Program-made: the position numbers and the translations under genes
Shown: positions 1 through 6,337 of the stretch, in pieces
How positions within the stretch are numbered: position 1 is the stretch's first letter
Layout of the letters: each line of letters starts with the position of its first letter
Notes under the pieces: generated by a model
Seen by the model: only the letters and a program-made list of their open reading frames with translations
Database searches by the model: none
What the model was told of the DNA's origin: nothing
DNA from: CAYLHQ01 sp964628935
GTDB lineage: Bacteria; Acidobacteriota; Polarisedimenticolia; Polarisedimenticolales; DASRJG01
Reading direction: 5' to 3'
DNA: 18,167 bases
Assembly (NCBI GenBank): GCA_964628935.1
Contig: CAZVOE010000059.1
Location: 1 to 18,167 of the forward strand

Positions 1-298
1 GCCAAAGGCCGGGGCGCGTCGGGAGGACGAACCCGAGCGGGGGCGCGAGATGCGGCGCGAGGCGCGCGGTGATCTCGCGCTCCCGGAGCGCCTCGCGGAC
101 GAGGCCCAGGTGCCCGCGTTCGAGGTACCGGAGACCCCCGTGGAGAAGCTTCGTCGAGCGGCTGCTCGCGGCGGCCGCGAGATCTTCGCGCTCGACGAGG
201 AGGACGGACCATCCGCGCAGCGCCGCTTCCCGGGCCACGGCACAGCCCACGATCCCCCCCCCGACGACCAGCACGTCGAACCGGTCCGTCTCGCTCAC
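1..298 (-). CDS. glpD: FAD-dependent glycerol-3-phosphate dehydrogenase, N-terminal part
   Basis: The first 99 residues are present and the rest lies beyond the left edge. The protein opens with a Rossmann FAD-binding motif, DVLVVGGGIVGCAVAREAA (about residues 8-26), ends that fold with LLVERED, and continues with SSRSTKLLHGGLRYLE. This last segment is highly characteristic of GlpD/GlpA, which oxidise sn-glycerol 3-phosphate to dihydroxyacetone phosphate at the membrane and pass electrons to quinone. I chose the GTG at 296-298 because the FAD motif begins nine codons later and no ATG precedes it in frame. No clear Shine-Dalgarno is visible. It is divergent from the MgtE-N/CBS gene across 95 nt. 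The family call is firm. The exact substrate and the rest of the protein cannot be judged. Confidence 0.88.
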   Translation of the reverse strand, partial: MSETDRFDVLVVGGGIVGCAVAREAALRGWSVLLVEREDLAAAASSRSTKLLHGGLRYLERGHLGLVREALREREITARLAPHLAPPLGFVLPTRPGLW

Positions 299-393
299 GA
301 GCGAAGGATGAGGCCGGGACGCGTTCGCGGCAATCGGCCTCGACGGCCGGCGCGCTTCGGTGCGATCCTGCCTCGTCGCATTCGGAGGGGCGC

Positions 394-1617
394 ATGGTCC
401 ATCTCTCGATGCTGATCGGGATGCCCGTGTTCGACGCCGCCGGCGATCGCCTCGGCCGGGTCGCCGACGTGGCGGCGGACGGCTCGAAGGGGACGGTCAC
501 GGGGATCGTGGTCGGCCGGGGGAAGACGTGCGGAACCGTTTCCTGGGCGTCGGTCGAGTCGTTCTCCCCGGCGACCCGTCGGATCGTGCTCGCGCCGGGG
601 ACGGACGCGTTCGCGCCGGCCCCCGCGGATGCGGACGCCCTTCTCCTCCGGCGGGACGTGCTCGACCGGCAGATCATCGACATCCTGGGGAGGAAGGTCG
701 TCCGGGTGAACGACATCGCCTTCGAGCGCCTCGGCGAATCCCTCGTTCTCCGCTCGGTGGAAACCGGCCTCGCGAGCGCCGTAAGGCGGCTCCTCGCCGG
801 GATCCTCTCGCCGCGGCGACTCGAGCGCCTCAGCGCCGGCTTCAGCCAGCGCGGGATCCCGTGGGACTACGTCGGCATGGTCGAGACCGGTTCGGCGCGC
901 ATCCGGCTCAAGGTGCACCAGCAGCTCGTCCGGATGCACCCCGCCGACCTCGCGGACATCCTCGAGGATCTCGGCCGCGTCGAGCGCCGTGACGTGGTCG
1001 CCTCCCTCGATCTCGAAACCGCCGCGCAGGCCCTCGCCGAGGCCGACCCGAGCGTGCAGGCCGCGCTGGTCGAGGCGATGCCCGCGGAGCGGGCGGCCGA
1101 CCTCCTCGAGGAGATGCCTCCCGACGAAGCGGCCGACATCCTCGGAGACCTGAGCGAGGAGCGGTCGCGCCAGGTTCTCGCGGCGATGGAATCGGAGCCC
1201 GCGGAGGAGATCCGCGAGCTTCTCGCCTTCGACGAGAACTCCGCGGGCGGCCTGATGACGACCGAGTTCTTCCGCGCGCGCTCCCGATGGACGGTGGGGG
1301 AGACGCTCGCCGAGATCCAGAAGGTCGACGACGACCTGCTCCCCGAGATGGACGAGATCCCGGTGGTCGACGACGACGGTCGGCTCCGGGGGATGGTGCC
1401 GATCGTGCGCCTCGTCCGCGCCTCGGGGGGGACCCCGGTCGTCGACCTCGTGCGCCGCGAGACCCGCGCCGTCGTTCCCGCGACCCCCCTCCCGGAGGTG
1501 GTCGAGCGATTCGACAAGTACAACCTCCGCGCGCTCGCCGTCGTCGAGGAGGGAGGGGGACTCGCCGGCATCATCAACATCGAGGACGTCTTCCGCCGCC
1601 TCGCCCAGGAGGACTGA
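394..1617 (+). CDS. Soluble PRC-barrel / MgtE N-domain / CBS-pair protein
   Basis: A 407-residue protein with no membrane segment. Residues 1-75 and about 85-130 look like two PRC-barrel-type beta domains (LIGMPVFDAAGDRLGRVADV; ILGRKVVRVNDIAFERLGE). Residues about 175-283 form an MgtE N-terminal superhelix of repeated acidic helices (MHPADLADILEDLG, MPAERAADLLEEMPPDEAADIL), ending in the typical DENSAGGLMTTEF. Residues about 284-405 form a CBS pair. In MgtE channels these domains are the cytosolic Mg2+ sensor, but here the TM pore is absent. The NRAMP-like carrier begins 5 nt after the stop, so a regulatory partner role is a reasonable inference. The start is supported by GGAGGGG at 384-390, close upstream of the ATG. 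Domain calls are strong; the partner role is inferred. Confidence 0.9.
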   Translation: MVHLSMLIGMPVFDAAGDRLGRVADVAADGSKGTVTGIVVGRGKTCGTVSWASVESFSPATRRIVLAPGTDAFAPAPADADALLLRRDVLDRQIIDILGRKVVRVNDIAFERLGESLVLRSVETGLASAVRRLLAGILSPRRLERLSAGFSQRGIPWDYVGMVETGSARIRLKVHQQLVRMHPADLADILEDLGRVERRDVVASLDLETAAQALAEADPSVQAALVEAMPAERAADLLEEMPPDEAADILGDLSEERSRQVLAAMESEPAEEIRELLAFDENSAGGLMTTEFFRARSRWTVGETLAEIQKVDDDLLPEMDEIPVVDDDGRLRGMVPIVRLVRASGGTPVVDLVRRETRAVVPATPLPEVVERFDKYNLRALAVVEEGGGLAGIINIEDVFRRLAQED

Positions 1618-1622
1618 GCCCC

Positions 1623-2882
1623 GTGCGGACCGTGCGACACGCCGTCGCGGCGGCGGGCGCCGCCCTCGCCTTCGTCGGCCCCGGCATGATCACGAGCAAC
1701 GTCGACAACGACGCGGGGGGGATCTACACGTACTCGCTGGCCGGGGCCCGCTACGGGTACGACCTGCTCTGGATCCTCGTCCCCGTCCTCCTCGCGCTCG
1801 TCGTCGTGCAGGAGATGGGCGCCCGTATGGGAACCGTGACGGGGAAGGGGCTCGCCGATCTGATCCGGGAGGAATTCGGTCTCCGCGTGACCTTCGTCCT
1901 CATGATCGCGGTGCTGTTCACGAACGTCGGGAACGCCGCGGCGAACTTCGCCGGCCTCGCCACGTCGCTCGAGCTCTTCGGGATCTCGCGCTACGTCTCC
2001 GTTCCGGTGGGGGCAGCGCTCGTCTGGTGGCTCGTCGTGTTCGGCACGTACAAGTCGGTCGAAAAGGCGTTCCTCGCCGCGTGCGTCCTCTACCTGGCCT
2101 ATCCCCTGTCGATGCTCCTCGCCAAGCCCGATTGGACGGAGGCGGCCCGCGGTCTCGCGACGCCCGTCCTTCCCGCCGATCTCGCGGGCCTCGCGATGGT
2201 CGTCGGGATCGTCGGGACGACGATCGCCCCGTGGATGCAGTTCTACCTCCAGTCCTCGTTCGTGGAGAAGGAAGTCCAGGCGTCCGAGTATCCGAAGGCC
2301 CGCCTCGACGTCGTGGTCGGCTCCGTCCTCGCGGTCGCCGTCGCGGGCTCCGTCGTCGTCGCCTGCGCGGCCACCCTCCATCCCGCGGGGGTGACCTCGA
2401 TCGGGTCGGCGGCGGAGGCGGCCCGGGCGCTCGCGCCTCTCGCGGGGCGCTACGCGGAGATCCTGTTCGCGCTCGGTCTCGCGAACGCCTCGCTCTTCGC
2501 GGCTTCAATCCTCCCGCTCGCCACCGCGTACAGCGTTTGCGAGGGGCTCGGTCTCGAGGCGGGGTTGAACCGCGGTTTCGCGGAGGCGCCGGAGTTCTAC
2601 TGGCTCTACACGGCGATCGTCGCGGTCGGGGCCGGGATGATCCTCGTTCCGGGCGTTCCGCTCCTCAAGATCATTCTCGTGTCGCAGGTGCTGAACGGCG
2701 TGCTCCTTCCCGCGATCCTCGTCTTCATGGCTCTCCTGATCAACCGCTCGACGCTCATGGGCCCGCGCGTCAACGGCCCCTTCTGGAACGCCGTCGTCTG
2801 GGCGACCACCGGTTTGCTCGTGATCCTCGCCATCGGCCTTGCGGTGTCGAGTCTCCTGCCCGGCGCGACGCTCGGCTACTGA
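1623..2882 (+). CDS. NRAMP-like divalent metal transporter (divergent motif)
   Basis: A 419-residue polytopic membrane protein of the NRAMP/SLC11 fold with about 11 hydrophobic segments. TM1 begins FVGPGMITSNVDNDAGGIYT. Aligned through the following AGARYGYDLLW, the canonical D-P-G-N metal motif reads D-A-G-G, so Asp is kept but Pro and Asn are not. The TM6 region reads GTTIAPWMQFYLQSS, without the usual M-P-H. Both are metal-site positions, so the ion may not be Mn2+ or Fe2+; NRAMP-related Mg2+ transporters are a known precedent for altered sites. The GTG start at 1623 is favoured because it follows the upstream stop by 5 nt and has AGGAGG at 1607-1612 inside the end of that gene. Upstream in-frame sequence is the shadow of the MgtE-N/CBS gene. 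It converges with the TauE gene, 7 nt apart. Confidence 0.88.
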   Translation: MRTVRHAVAAAGAALAFVGPGMITSNVDNDAGGIYTYSLAGARYGYDLLWILVPVLLALVVVQEMGARMGTVTGKGLADLIREEFGLRVTFVLMIAVLFTNVGNAAANFAGLATSLELFGISRYVSVPVGAALVWWLVVFGTYKSVEKAFLAACVLYLAYPLSMLLAKPDWTEAARGLATPVLPADLAGLAMVVGIVGTTIAPWMQFYLQSSFVEKEVQASEYPKARLDVVVGSVLAVAVAGSVVVACAATLHPAGVTSIGSAAEAARALAPLAGRYAEILFALGLANASLFAASILPLATAYSVCEGLGLEAGLNRGFAEAPEFYWLYTAIVAVGAGMILVPGVPLLKIILVSQVLNGVLLPAILVFMALLINRSTLMGPRVNGPFWNAVVWATTGLLVILAIGLAVSSLLPGATLGY

Positions 2883-2889
2883 CCGGCGG

Positions 2890-3243
2890 TCACTTCCGGA
2901 GGAACATCCACACCGCGAGGCCGAGAAGGATCGAGCCGAAGATCTTGTGGAAGATCGGGGCGGAAACGTTCTGGAGGAGGCGCGCGCCGATCTGCGCCCC
3001 GGCGATCCCTCCCGCCCCCAAGAGCAGCCCGACCCGCCAGTCGACGTTGGCGAGCCGCCCGTGGGCGATGAGCGCGGAGATGGAGATGACGAGGATCGCC
3101 AGGAACGAGGTTCCCACCGCGCGCTGCGGGGTGAACCCCAGGCCGACGAGGAGCGGAACCATCAGAAACCCGCCGCCGAGACCGCTGAACGCCGCGCCGA
3201 GCCCGACGACGATCCCCAGGAGTGCCGCCAACGCCAGGTTCAT
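2890..3243 (-). CDS. Half-size TauE/SafE family membrane protein
   Basis: A 117-residue, very hydrophobic protein with about four membrane segments. It starts MNLALAALLGIVVGLGAAFS and carries GLGGGFLMVPLL and QRAVGTSFLAI, the hallmark N-repeat of the TauE/SafE (DUF81) permeases. These usually have about 250 residues made of two such repeats. Only one repeat is present, and the stop follows VWMFLRK cleanly, so it is probably a natural single-repeat form that dimerises rather than a broken gene. Full-size members export sulfite, sulfoacetate or other organic anions; the substrate here is unknown. The start overlaps the end of the DtxR-type gene by 4 nt (ATGA), so the two are translationally coupled. 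The longer open frame upstream is only a shadow. Confidence 0.85.
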   Translation of the reverse strand: MNLALAALLGIVVGLGAAFSGLGGGFLMVPLLVGLGFTPQRAVGTSFLAILVISISALIAHGRLANVDWRVGLLLGAGGIAGAQIGARLLQNVSAPIFHKIFGSILLGLAVWMFLRK

Positions 3244-3920
3244 CGATCCTCCTCGCGATCCGCGCCCACGAGGACGCGGGTCGCCGCCCGGAATCCCAAT
3301 CGGAGCGTGCGGCCCCCTTCCGGGACGATTTCCGCCGTCTCCGTCACGCCGTCCCGAACTTCGACCCGGAGCCTCCGCCCCGGACGCACGCCGTGCTCCT
3401 CGAGGAGCCGCAGAAACTCCGGTCGCTGGTCGGTGACCCGTGCGACGGTCAACGACGCGCCGAGCGGGCACTCGAGGAGGTCCTGGCAGGGCCCGCTCGA
3501 CCGGACTTCGAGGGCGGCGCCCGGAATCGGGTCGCCGTGGGGGTCGAAGGCCGGGGACCCGAGCATGGCGTCCATCCGCTCGATCAATCGGTCGGAGACG
3601 GCGTGCTCGAGCACCTCGGCCTCCGAGTGGACCTCGCTCCAGTCGAGCCCCATGACCTCGACCAGGAAGAGTTCCACCAGGCGGTGCCGCCTCAGGACGT
3701 GGGTCGCGAGTTGCCGCCCCGCCGGCGTCAACCGGACCCCGGCGTACGGCTCCCAGTGCGCGAGCCCCGCGTCGGAGAGGGCTTTCATCATCGCGGTCGC
3801 CGTCCCCGGCGTGACGCGCAGCGCCTGCGCGAGCTGTCCCGTGGCGACCGGTTGGCCGGGAAGCCGCTGATCCTCGAGGAGGATCTGCTTCAGGTAGTCC
3901 TCGACGGTGCTCGTCGGCAT
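3240..3920 (-). CDS. DtxR/MntR-family metal-dependent transcriptional repressor
   Basis: A 226-residue protein of typical full DtxR length. Residues 1-70 hold the winged helix (VEDYLKQIL; VATGQLAQALRVTPGTATAMMKAL), 71-135 the metal-binding dimerisation domain, and about 150-220 an SH3-like FeoA domain. Visible ligand residues are D8, H79, E83, H98, E102, E105 and H106. In DtxR, the positions matching D8 and E102 are Met10 and Cys102; in MntR they are Asp8 and Glu99, a pair known to favour Mn2+. So Mn2+ sensing is more likely than Fe2+, although E11 of MntR is Lys here. The ATG at 3918-3920 gives the family N terminus. It is coupled to the TauE-like gene and divergent from the DUF1573-like gene. 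A 17-nt inverted repeat in the shared gap is a plausible operator. Confidence 0.9.
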   Translation of the reverse strand: MPTSTVEDYLKQILLEDQRLPGQPVATGQLAQALRVTPGTATAMMKALSDAGLAHWEPYAGVRLTPAGRQLATHVLRRHRLVELFLVEVMGLDWSEVHSEAEVLEHAVSDRLIERMDAMLGSPAFDPHGDPIPGAALEVRSSGPCQDLLECPLGASLTVARVTDQRPEFLRLLEEHGVRPGRRLRVEVRDGVTETAEIVPEGGRTLRLGFRAATRVLVGADREEDR

Positions 3921-3958
3921 GGGGGAAGGATACCGGAGGCGGCGCGGCAGGCGCTTCG

Positions 3959-3975
3959 GGCGTATCGTATGCGCC
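3959..3975. promoter_or_regulatory. Near-perfect 17-nt inverted repeat, candidate operator
   Basis: GGCGTAT-CGT-ATGCGCC has two 7-nt arms with six of seven positions complementary (the exception is a T-G pair) around a 3-nt centre. It fills the space directly before the ATG of the DUF1573-like gene and lies 39 nt upstream of the DtxR/MntR-type regulator start. It is also a small AT-richer island that could carry a -10 element for the regulator (TACGAT on the minus strand). The size and symmetry fit a DtxR/MntR operator; the sequence does not match any specific consensus I know. Confidence 0.45.
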
Positions 3976-5028
3976 ATGCGAGAGGTCCACGTCCCCCAAA
4001 ACGGCGCGCTCGCCGCGATTCTCGCCGCCGCGCTCCTCGTCCCCGCCGCGGCGCATCCCCAGGACAGCGCCCCGGCCCCCCGCCTCGCGGTCGCGAAGAC
4101 GGAGATCGACGCCGGAACCGTCGTTCGGGGGAAGGTGGTCGAGGCGGTCTTCGAGCTCCGGAACGAGGGCAACGCCGACTTGCGGATCCTGTCCGCGAAG
4201 CCCGGGTGAGGCTGCGCCGTCGCCTCGTTCGACGAGGTGATCCCGCCCGGTCGGGTGGGGACGATCCGAGCCAACGTCGCGACCGAGCGCTACCGAGGAG
4301 CCGTCGCGAAGGGGATCACCGTCACCACGAACGACCCCTCGCGCTCCACGGTGCAGCTGACGGTCAAGATGACGATCGTGGGGAGCGTGACCCTCCTCCC
4401 CGGTCCGGTTCTGACCGTCGGGAACATGCGGGGAAAGGCGGCTCCCGGGCGGCTCGTCGTGCGCAAGGACGAGACCGAGACGGGCGTCCTCCGCCTCGAC
4501 CGGGTCCGCGTTTCCGCACCGTGGCTCCGCGTGACGGCCCGCGAGATCGGACCCGACCGGCCCGGCGGGGCGATCGAGGGGGTGCCCGAGGCGAGGCCCG
4601 GGGACTGGGTTCTCGAGGCGGAGATCGAGGGGGAGCCCCCCGAGGGGCAACGGAGCCTGACCGTCACCTTCGACACCGGCCTTCCGCGGGAGCCGACCGT
4701 CAGCGTCCCGGTTCAGGTCCTGTGGCGCCCGGCGATCCGGTTCTCGGCGCCGACCGTGGTCCTGAACCCGTCGGGGGAGCCCCCTGCGCTCCTCGTGTCG
4801 TTCCGGCCCGACGTCTCCCCGGCGGACGCGATCGTCTCCGCCGAGCCGGAAGGGCTCGAGGCCCGGCTCGAGCCGGCGAACGCCCAAGCGATGCACGTCC
4901 GCCTGCGATGGACGGGGACGACGGCGCCGCCCCCCGAGGGGCGAGTCGTCGTGCGTTCGGGGACGGAGACCGCTTCGGCGACCGTCCGTTTCGCCCTCGC
5001 GCCGACCCCTACGACGTCGAGCCGCTGA
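3976..5028 (+). CDS. Exported DUF1573-like protein, putative selenoprotein (U78, UGC motif)
   Basis: Read through one in-frame TGA (4207-4209), this is a 350-residue exported protein. Residues 1-27 are a signal peptide (ALAAILAAALLVPAAA). Residues about 36-140 match DUF1573: FELRNEGNADLRIL, then KPG-U-GCAVASFD, IPPGRVGTI, and VTTNDPSRSTVQL. Family members have a C-G-C motif where this reads UGA-Gly-Cys, so Sec at residue 78 with Cys80 as partner is the natural reading. The rest (about 140-350) is beta-rich and Ig-like, without other Cys. The frame runs 273 more codons with normal codon bias. A 10-bp hairpin starts 9 nt after the TGA. A point mutation or sequencing error (TGC to TGA) is the alternative. 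I chose the ATG at 3976 because it opens the signal peptide; no strong Shine-Dalgarno is seen. It overlaps the converging neighbour by 20 nt. Confidence 0.72.
4207..4209 (+). other. In-frame UGA, candidate selenocysteine codon
   Basis: This TGA is the only stop between 3976 and 5026 in the frame. It sits between AAG-CCC-GGG and GGC-TGC, exactly where DUF1573 homologues have the first Cys of C-G-C. The reading frame and family similarity continue unbroken on both sides. Confidence 0.68.
4219..4241 (+). promoter_or_regulatory. SECIS-like hairpin downstream of the UGA
   Basis: GTCGCCTCGT pairs with ACGAGGTGAT to give a 10-bp stem, counting two G-U pairs, around a 3-nt TCG loop. The loop lies 20 nt after the UGA, within the distance known for bacterial SECIS elements. 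If the last two pairs open, the loop becomes GTTCGAC with a leading G, as the bacterial SECIS model prefers. Chance folding in GC-rich coding DNA cannot be excluded. Confidence 0.5.
4242..4259 (+). promoter_or_regulatory. Second hairpin with GGTC loop, adjacent to the SECIS-like stem
   Basis: CCCGCCC pairs with GGGTGGG (7 bp, one G-U) around a GGTC loop and abuts the first hairpin with no spacer. The loop resembles the GGUC loop of the E. coli fdhF SECIS, but it is about 40 nt from the UGA, slightly far for a bacterial SECIS. It also encodes the conserved IPPGRVG segment, so it may be coincidental. Confidence 0.3.
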
Positions 5029-5473
5029 GGCGCGGCAGGGCGTCCGCGATCACCCGGAGCGCCACCGGGGGGACGGAAATCCGGACCTGGTCGCCGCCGT
5101 CGTCGACTTCGACGACGAAGCGGCCGTCCCGTTTCGCGATCCGTACCCGCGTGCGCGGCTCGTCGACGCTCACGAAGACGGCGTCTTCGACCTCGTCCAT
5201 CGCCTCGATCGCCGCCCCGACCGCGGCGATCGCCGCGAGTGTCTCGGCATCGTCGACGCCCGGCTCGATCCTCGGAACGAAGGCGGCGGCGACGCGGACG
5301 ACGGAGGCCGGAACGCGCAGGTGGAAGCGGTTCCCCCCGTCCCCCGACTCCACGACCGAGATCTCGAGCATGCCGTCCCGCATCACCAGCCAGTAGGGGA
5401 CGGCGACGAAGACGGTCGCGAGGAGGACGATTCCCGAAAGGACGGCGACGGCGAGGCGGGCGCGGGAGGACAT
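5009..5473 (-). CDS. Membrane-anchored repeat protein of unknown function (154 aa)
   Basis: I do not recognise a named family. Residues 8-30 form a signal anchor (VAVLSGIVLLATVFVAVPYW). The rest holds two copies of one module: about 36-68 (LEISVVESGDGG..RFHLRVPASVVRVAAAFVP) and 118-149 (FVVEVDDGGDQVRISVPPVALRVIADALP). They are separated by an acidic helical linker (77-95) and VFVSVDEPRTRVRI. Each module is a strand, an acidic glycine turn, a strand and an amphipathic helix. The next gene upstream (5487-6038) has the same module-linker-module order, so the two are paralogues from a duplication. The ATG at 5471-5473 is preceded by CAGGAGC. It begins 13 nt after that gene's stop, so they are probably an operon. 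Its end overlaps the DUF1573-like gene by 20 nt, converging. Confidence 0.75.
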   Translation of the reverse strand: MSSRARLAVAVLSGIVLLATVFVAVPYWLVMRDGMLEISVVESGDGGNRFHLRVPASVVRVAAAFVPRIEPGVDDAETLAAIAAVGAAIEAMDEVEDAVFVSVDEPRTRVRIAKRDGRFVVEVDDGGDQVRISVPPVALRVIADALPRLSGSTS

Positions 5474-5486
5474 GGCAGCGCTCCTG

Positions 5487-6038
5487 TCACTCGGTCGACG
5501 GTCGTGCGTCGACCCGGATCCGGACCTTCGTGTCGTCCGCGTCGACCTCGACGATCTCGAGCTCCGCGTCCCCGCCGAGCGAGTCGAGGATGGCGAGGAG
5601 GTCGATCGAGCCCGGCAGGTCGTCGAGGACCTCCCGCGCGAGGGCGACCGGCACCTGGATCCGAACCCGGGACCGATCGGGGTCGATCGCGGTGAGCCGG
5701 AGCCACTTCCCGTCCCGCTCGATGCGCACCGGCCGGTCCGGGTCCCCGACCACGACCGGACGTCCTGCGAGCGCGGCGTCGAGGGCCTTCCGCGCTTCGG
5801 CGAGGTCTTCCGGGTCGATCGTGTCCGCGTCGAGAAGGACGCGGCCTCCGGCCAGGGCGTCGGAGTGGAGGTGGGGGAGCGCGGCCCGGACGACCGAAAG
5901 CGGGAGTTGGATGCGGACCTTGGTGCCGTCCGACCCGCCTTCGTCGACGTCCACGTGGATCCAGCGCTCCGCGGCCCCGCTCGGCAAGGACAGGGCGAGG
6001 GCGATCAGGGCGAGTCCGGTCCGGCTGGCGAGCGACAT
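5487..6038 (-). CDS. Exported repeat protein of unknown function, paralogue of 5009-5473
   Basis: A 183-residue protein with a Sec signal peptide (LALIALALSLPSGAA, cleavage about residue 23). The mature part repeats a module: about 26-57 (WIHVDVDEGG..GTKVRIQLPLSVVRAALPHL) and 112-142 (WLRLTAIDPDRSRVRIQVPVALAREVLDDLP). A partial third copy lies at 159-176 (LEIVEVDADDTKVRIRV). No enzyme motif, Cys or metal site is visible. The linker and second module align with the 154-residue neighbour (VRIERDGKW against VRIAKRDGRF). The ATG at 6036-6038 is chosen because GGAGG lies 8 nt upstream and it opens the signal peptide. An earlier in-frame ATG overlapping the 73-residue gene's stop (6117-6119) would bury the signal peptide and is less likely. 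The periplasmic role is unknown. Confidence 0.75.
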   Translation of the reverse strand: MSLASRTGLALIALALSLPSGAAERWIHVDVDEGGSDGTKVRIQLPLSVVRAALPHLHSDALAGGRVLLDADTIDPEDLAEARKALDAALAGRPVVVGDPDRPVRIERDGKWLRLTAIDPDRSRVRIQVPVALAREVLDDLPGSIDLLAILDSLGGDAELEIVEVDADDTKVRIRVDARPSTE

Positions 6039-6115
6039 CCGTCGGTCCTCCGGGGCCCCGGGACGGCAGGGACGCCCTGGAGTACGCGCGGAACCCCTCT
6101 TCGGTTCCGTTCCGC

Positions 6116-6337
6116 TCATCCTCCCCCGCAGTCGGGGTGCCTGCGGGCGAAGACGTCGATCGCCTCGGGCACCTCGAGGAGGGTCCGCGTCGCGTCGACG
6201 TCGCAGGTTCCCGCGTCGCACTCGTAGACGTAGACGTTCCACCCGTCGCGCTTCGAAAAAGCGGCCAGAGTCTTGTAATTCATGCAGGCGCCGCAACGGA
6301 CCGAGAGGTCCCGGATGTCGAGGTCGGCGTGCTCCAC
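6116..6337 (-). CDS. Small Cys-rich conserved-looking protein, possible zinc ribbon (73 aa)
   Basis: A 73-residue cytosolic-looking protein with five Cys: C15 and C18 in RCGACMNYKTL (a CxxC knuckle), C40 and C45 in YECDAGTCD (CxxxxC), and C70 in HPDC near the end. Two knuckles flanking a short beta segment (GWNVYVYE) suggest a zinc-ribbon or other metal or redox fold. No named family is recognised. The GTG start at 6335-6337 is favoured because AAGGAG lies about 7 nt upstream and the arginine- and proline-rich sequence before it looks like non-coding read-through. It probably leads an operon with the two repeat proteins downstream (78 nt gap). It is divergent from the FnIII-like gene across 125 nt in which I see no convincing promoter. 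Confidence 0.72.
   Translation of the reverse strand: MEHADLDIRDLSVRCGACMNYKTLAAFSKRDGWNVYVYECDAGTCDVDATRTLLEVPEAIDVFARRHPDCGGG

Noticed and set aside
867..2381. Long minus-strand open frame opposite the MgtE-N/CBS and NRAMP-like genes
   Set aside because: Arg-, Asp- and Gly-rich translation with no domain; it is the antisense shadow of two clear genes.
2890..4896. 668-codon minus-strand frame ending in the TauE-like sequence
   Set aside because: Only the last 117 codons are TauE-like and hydrophobic; the rest runs antisense or out of frame through the DtxR and DUF1573 genes.
3976..5028. Two separate genes, one ending at 4209 and one starting near 4237
   Set aside because: The two halves are in the same frame and together make one DUF1573 domain. 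The first alone would end in mid-domain, and the second would lack a start signal and a signal peptide.
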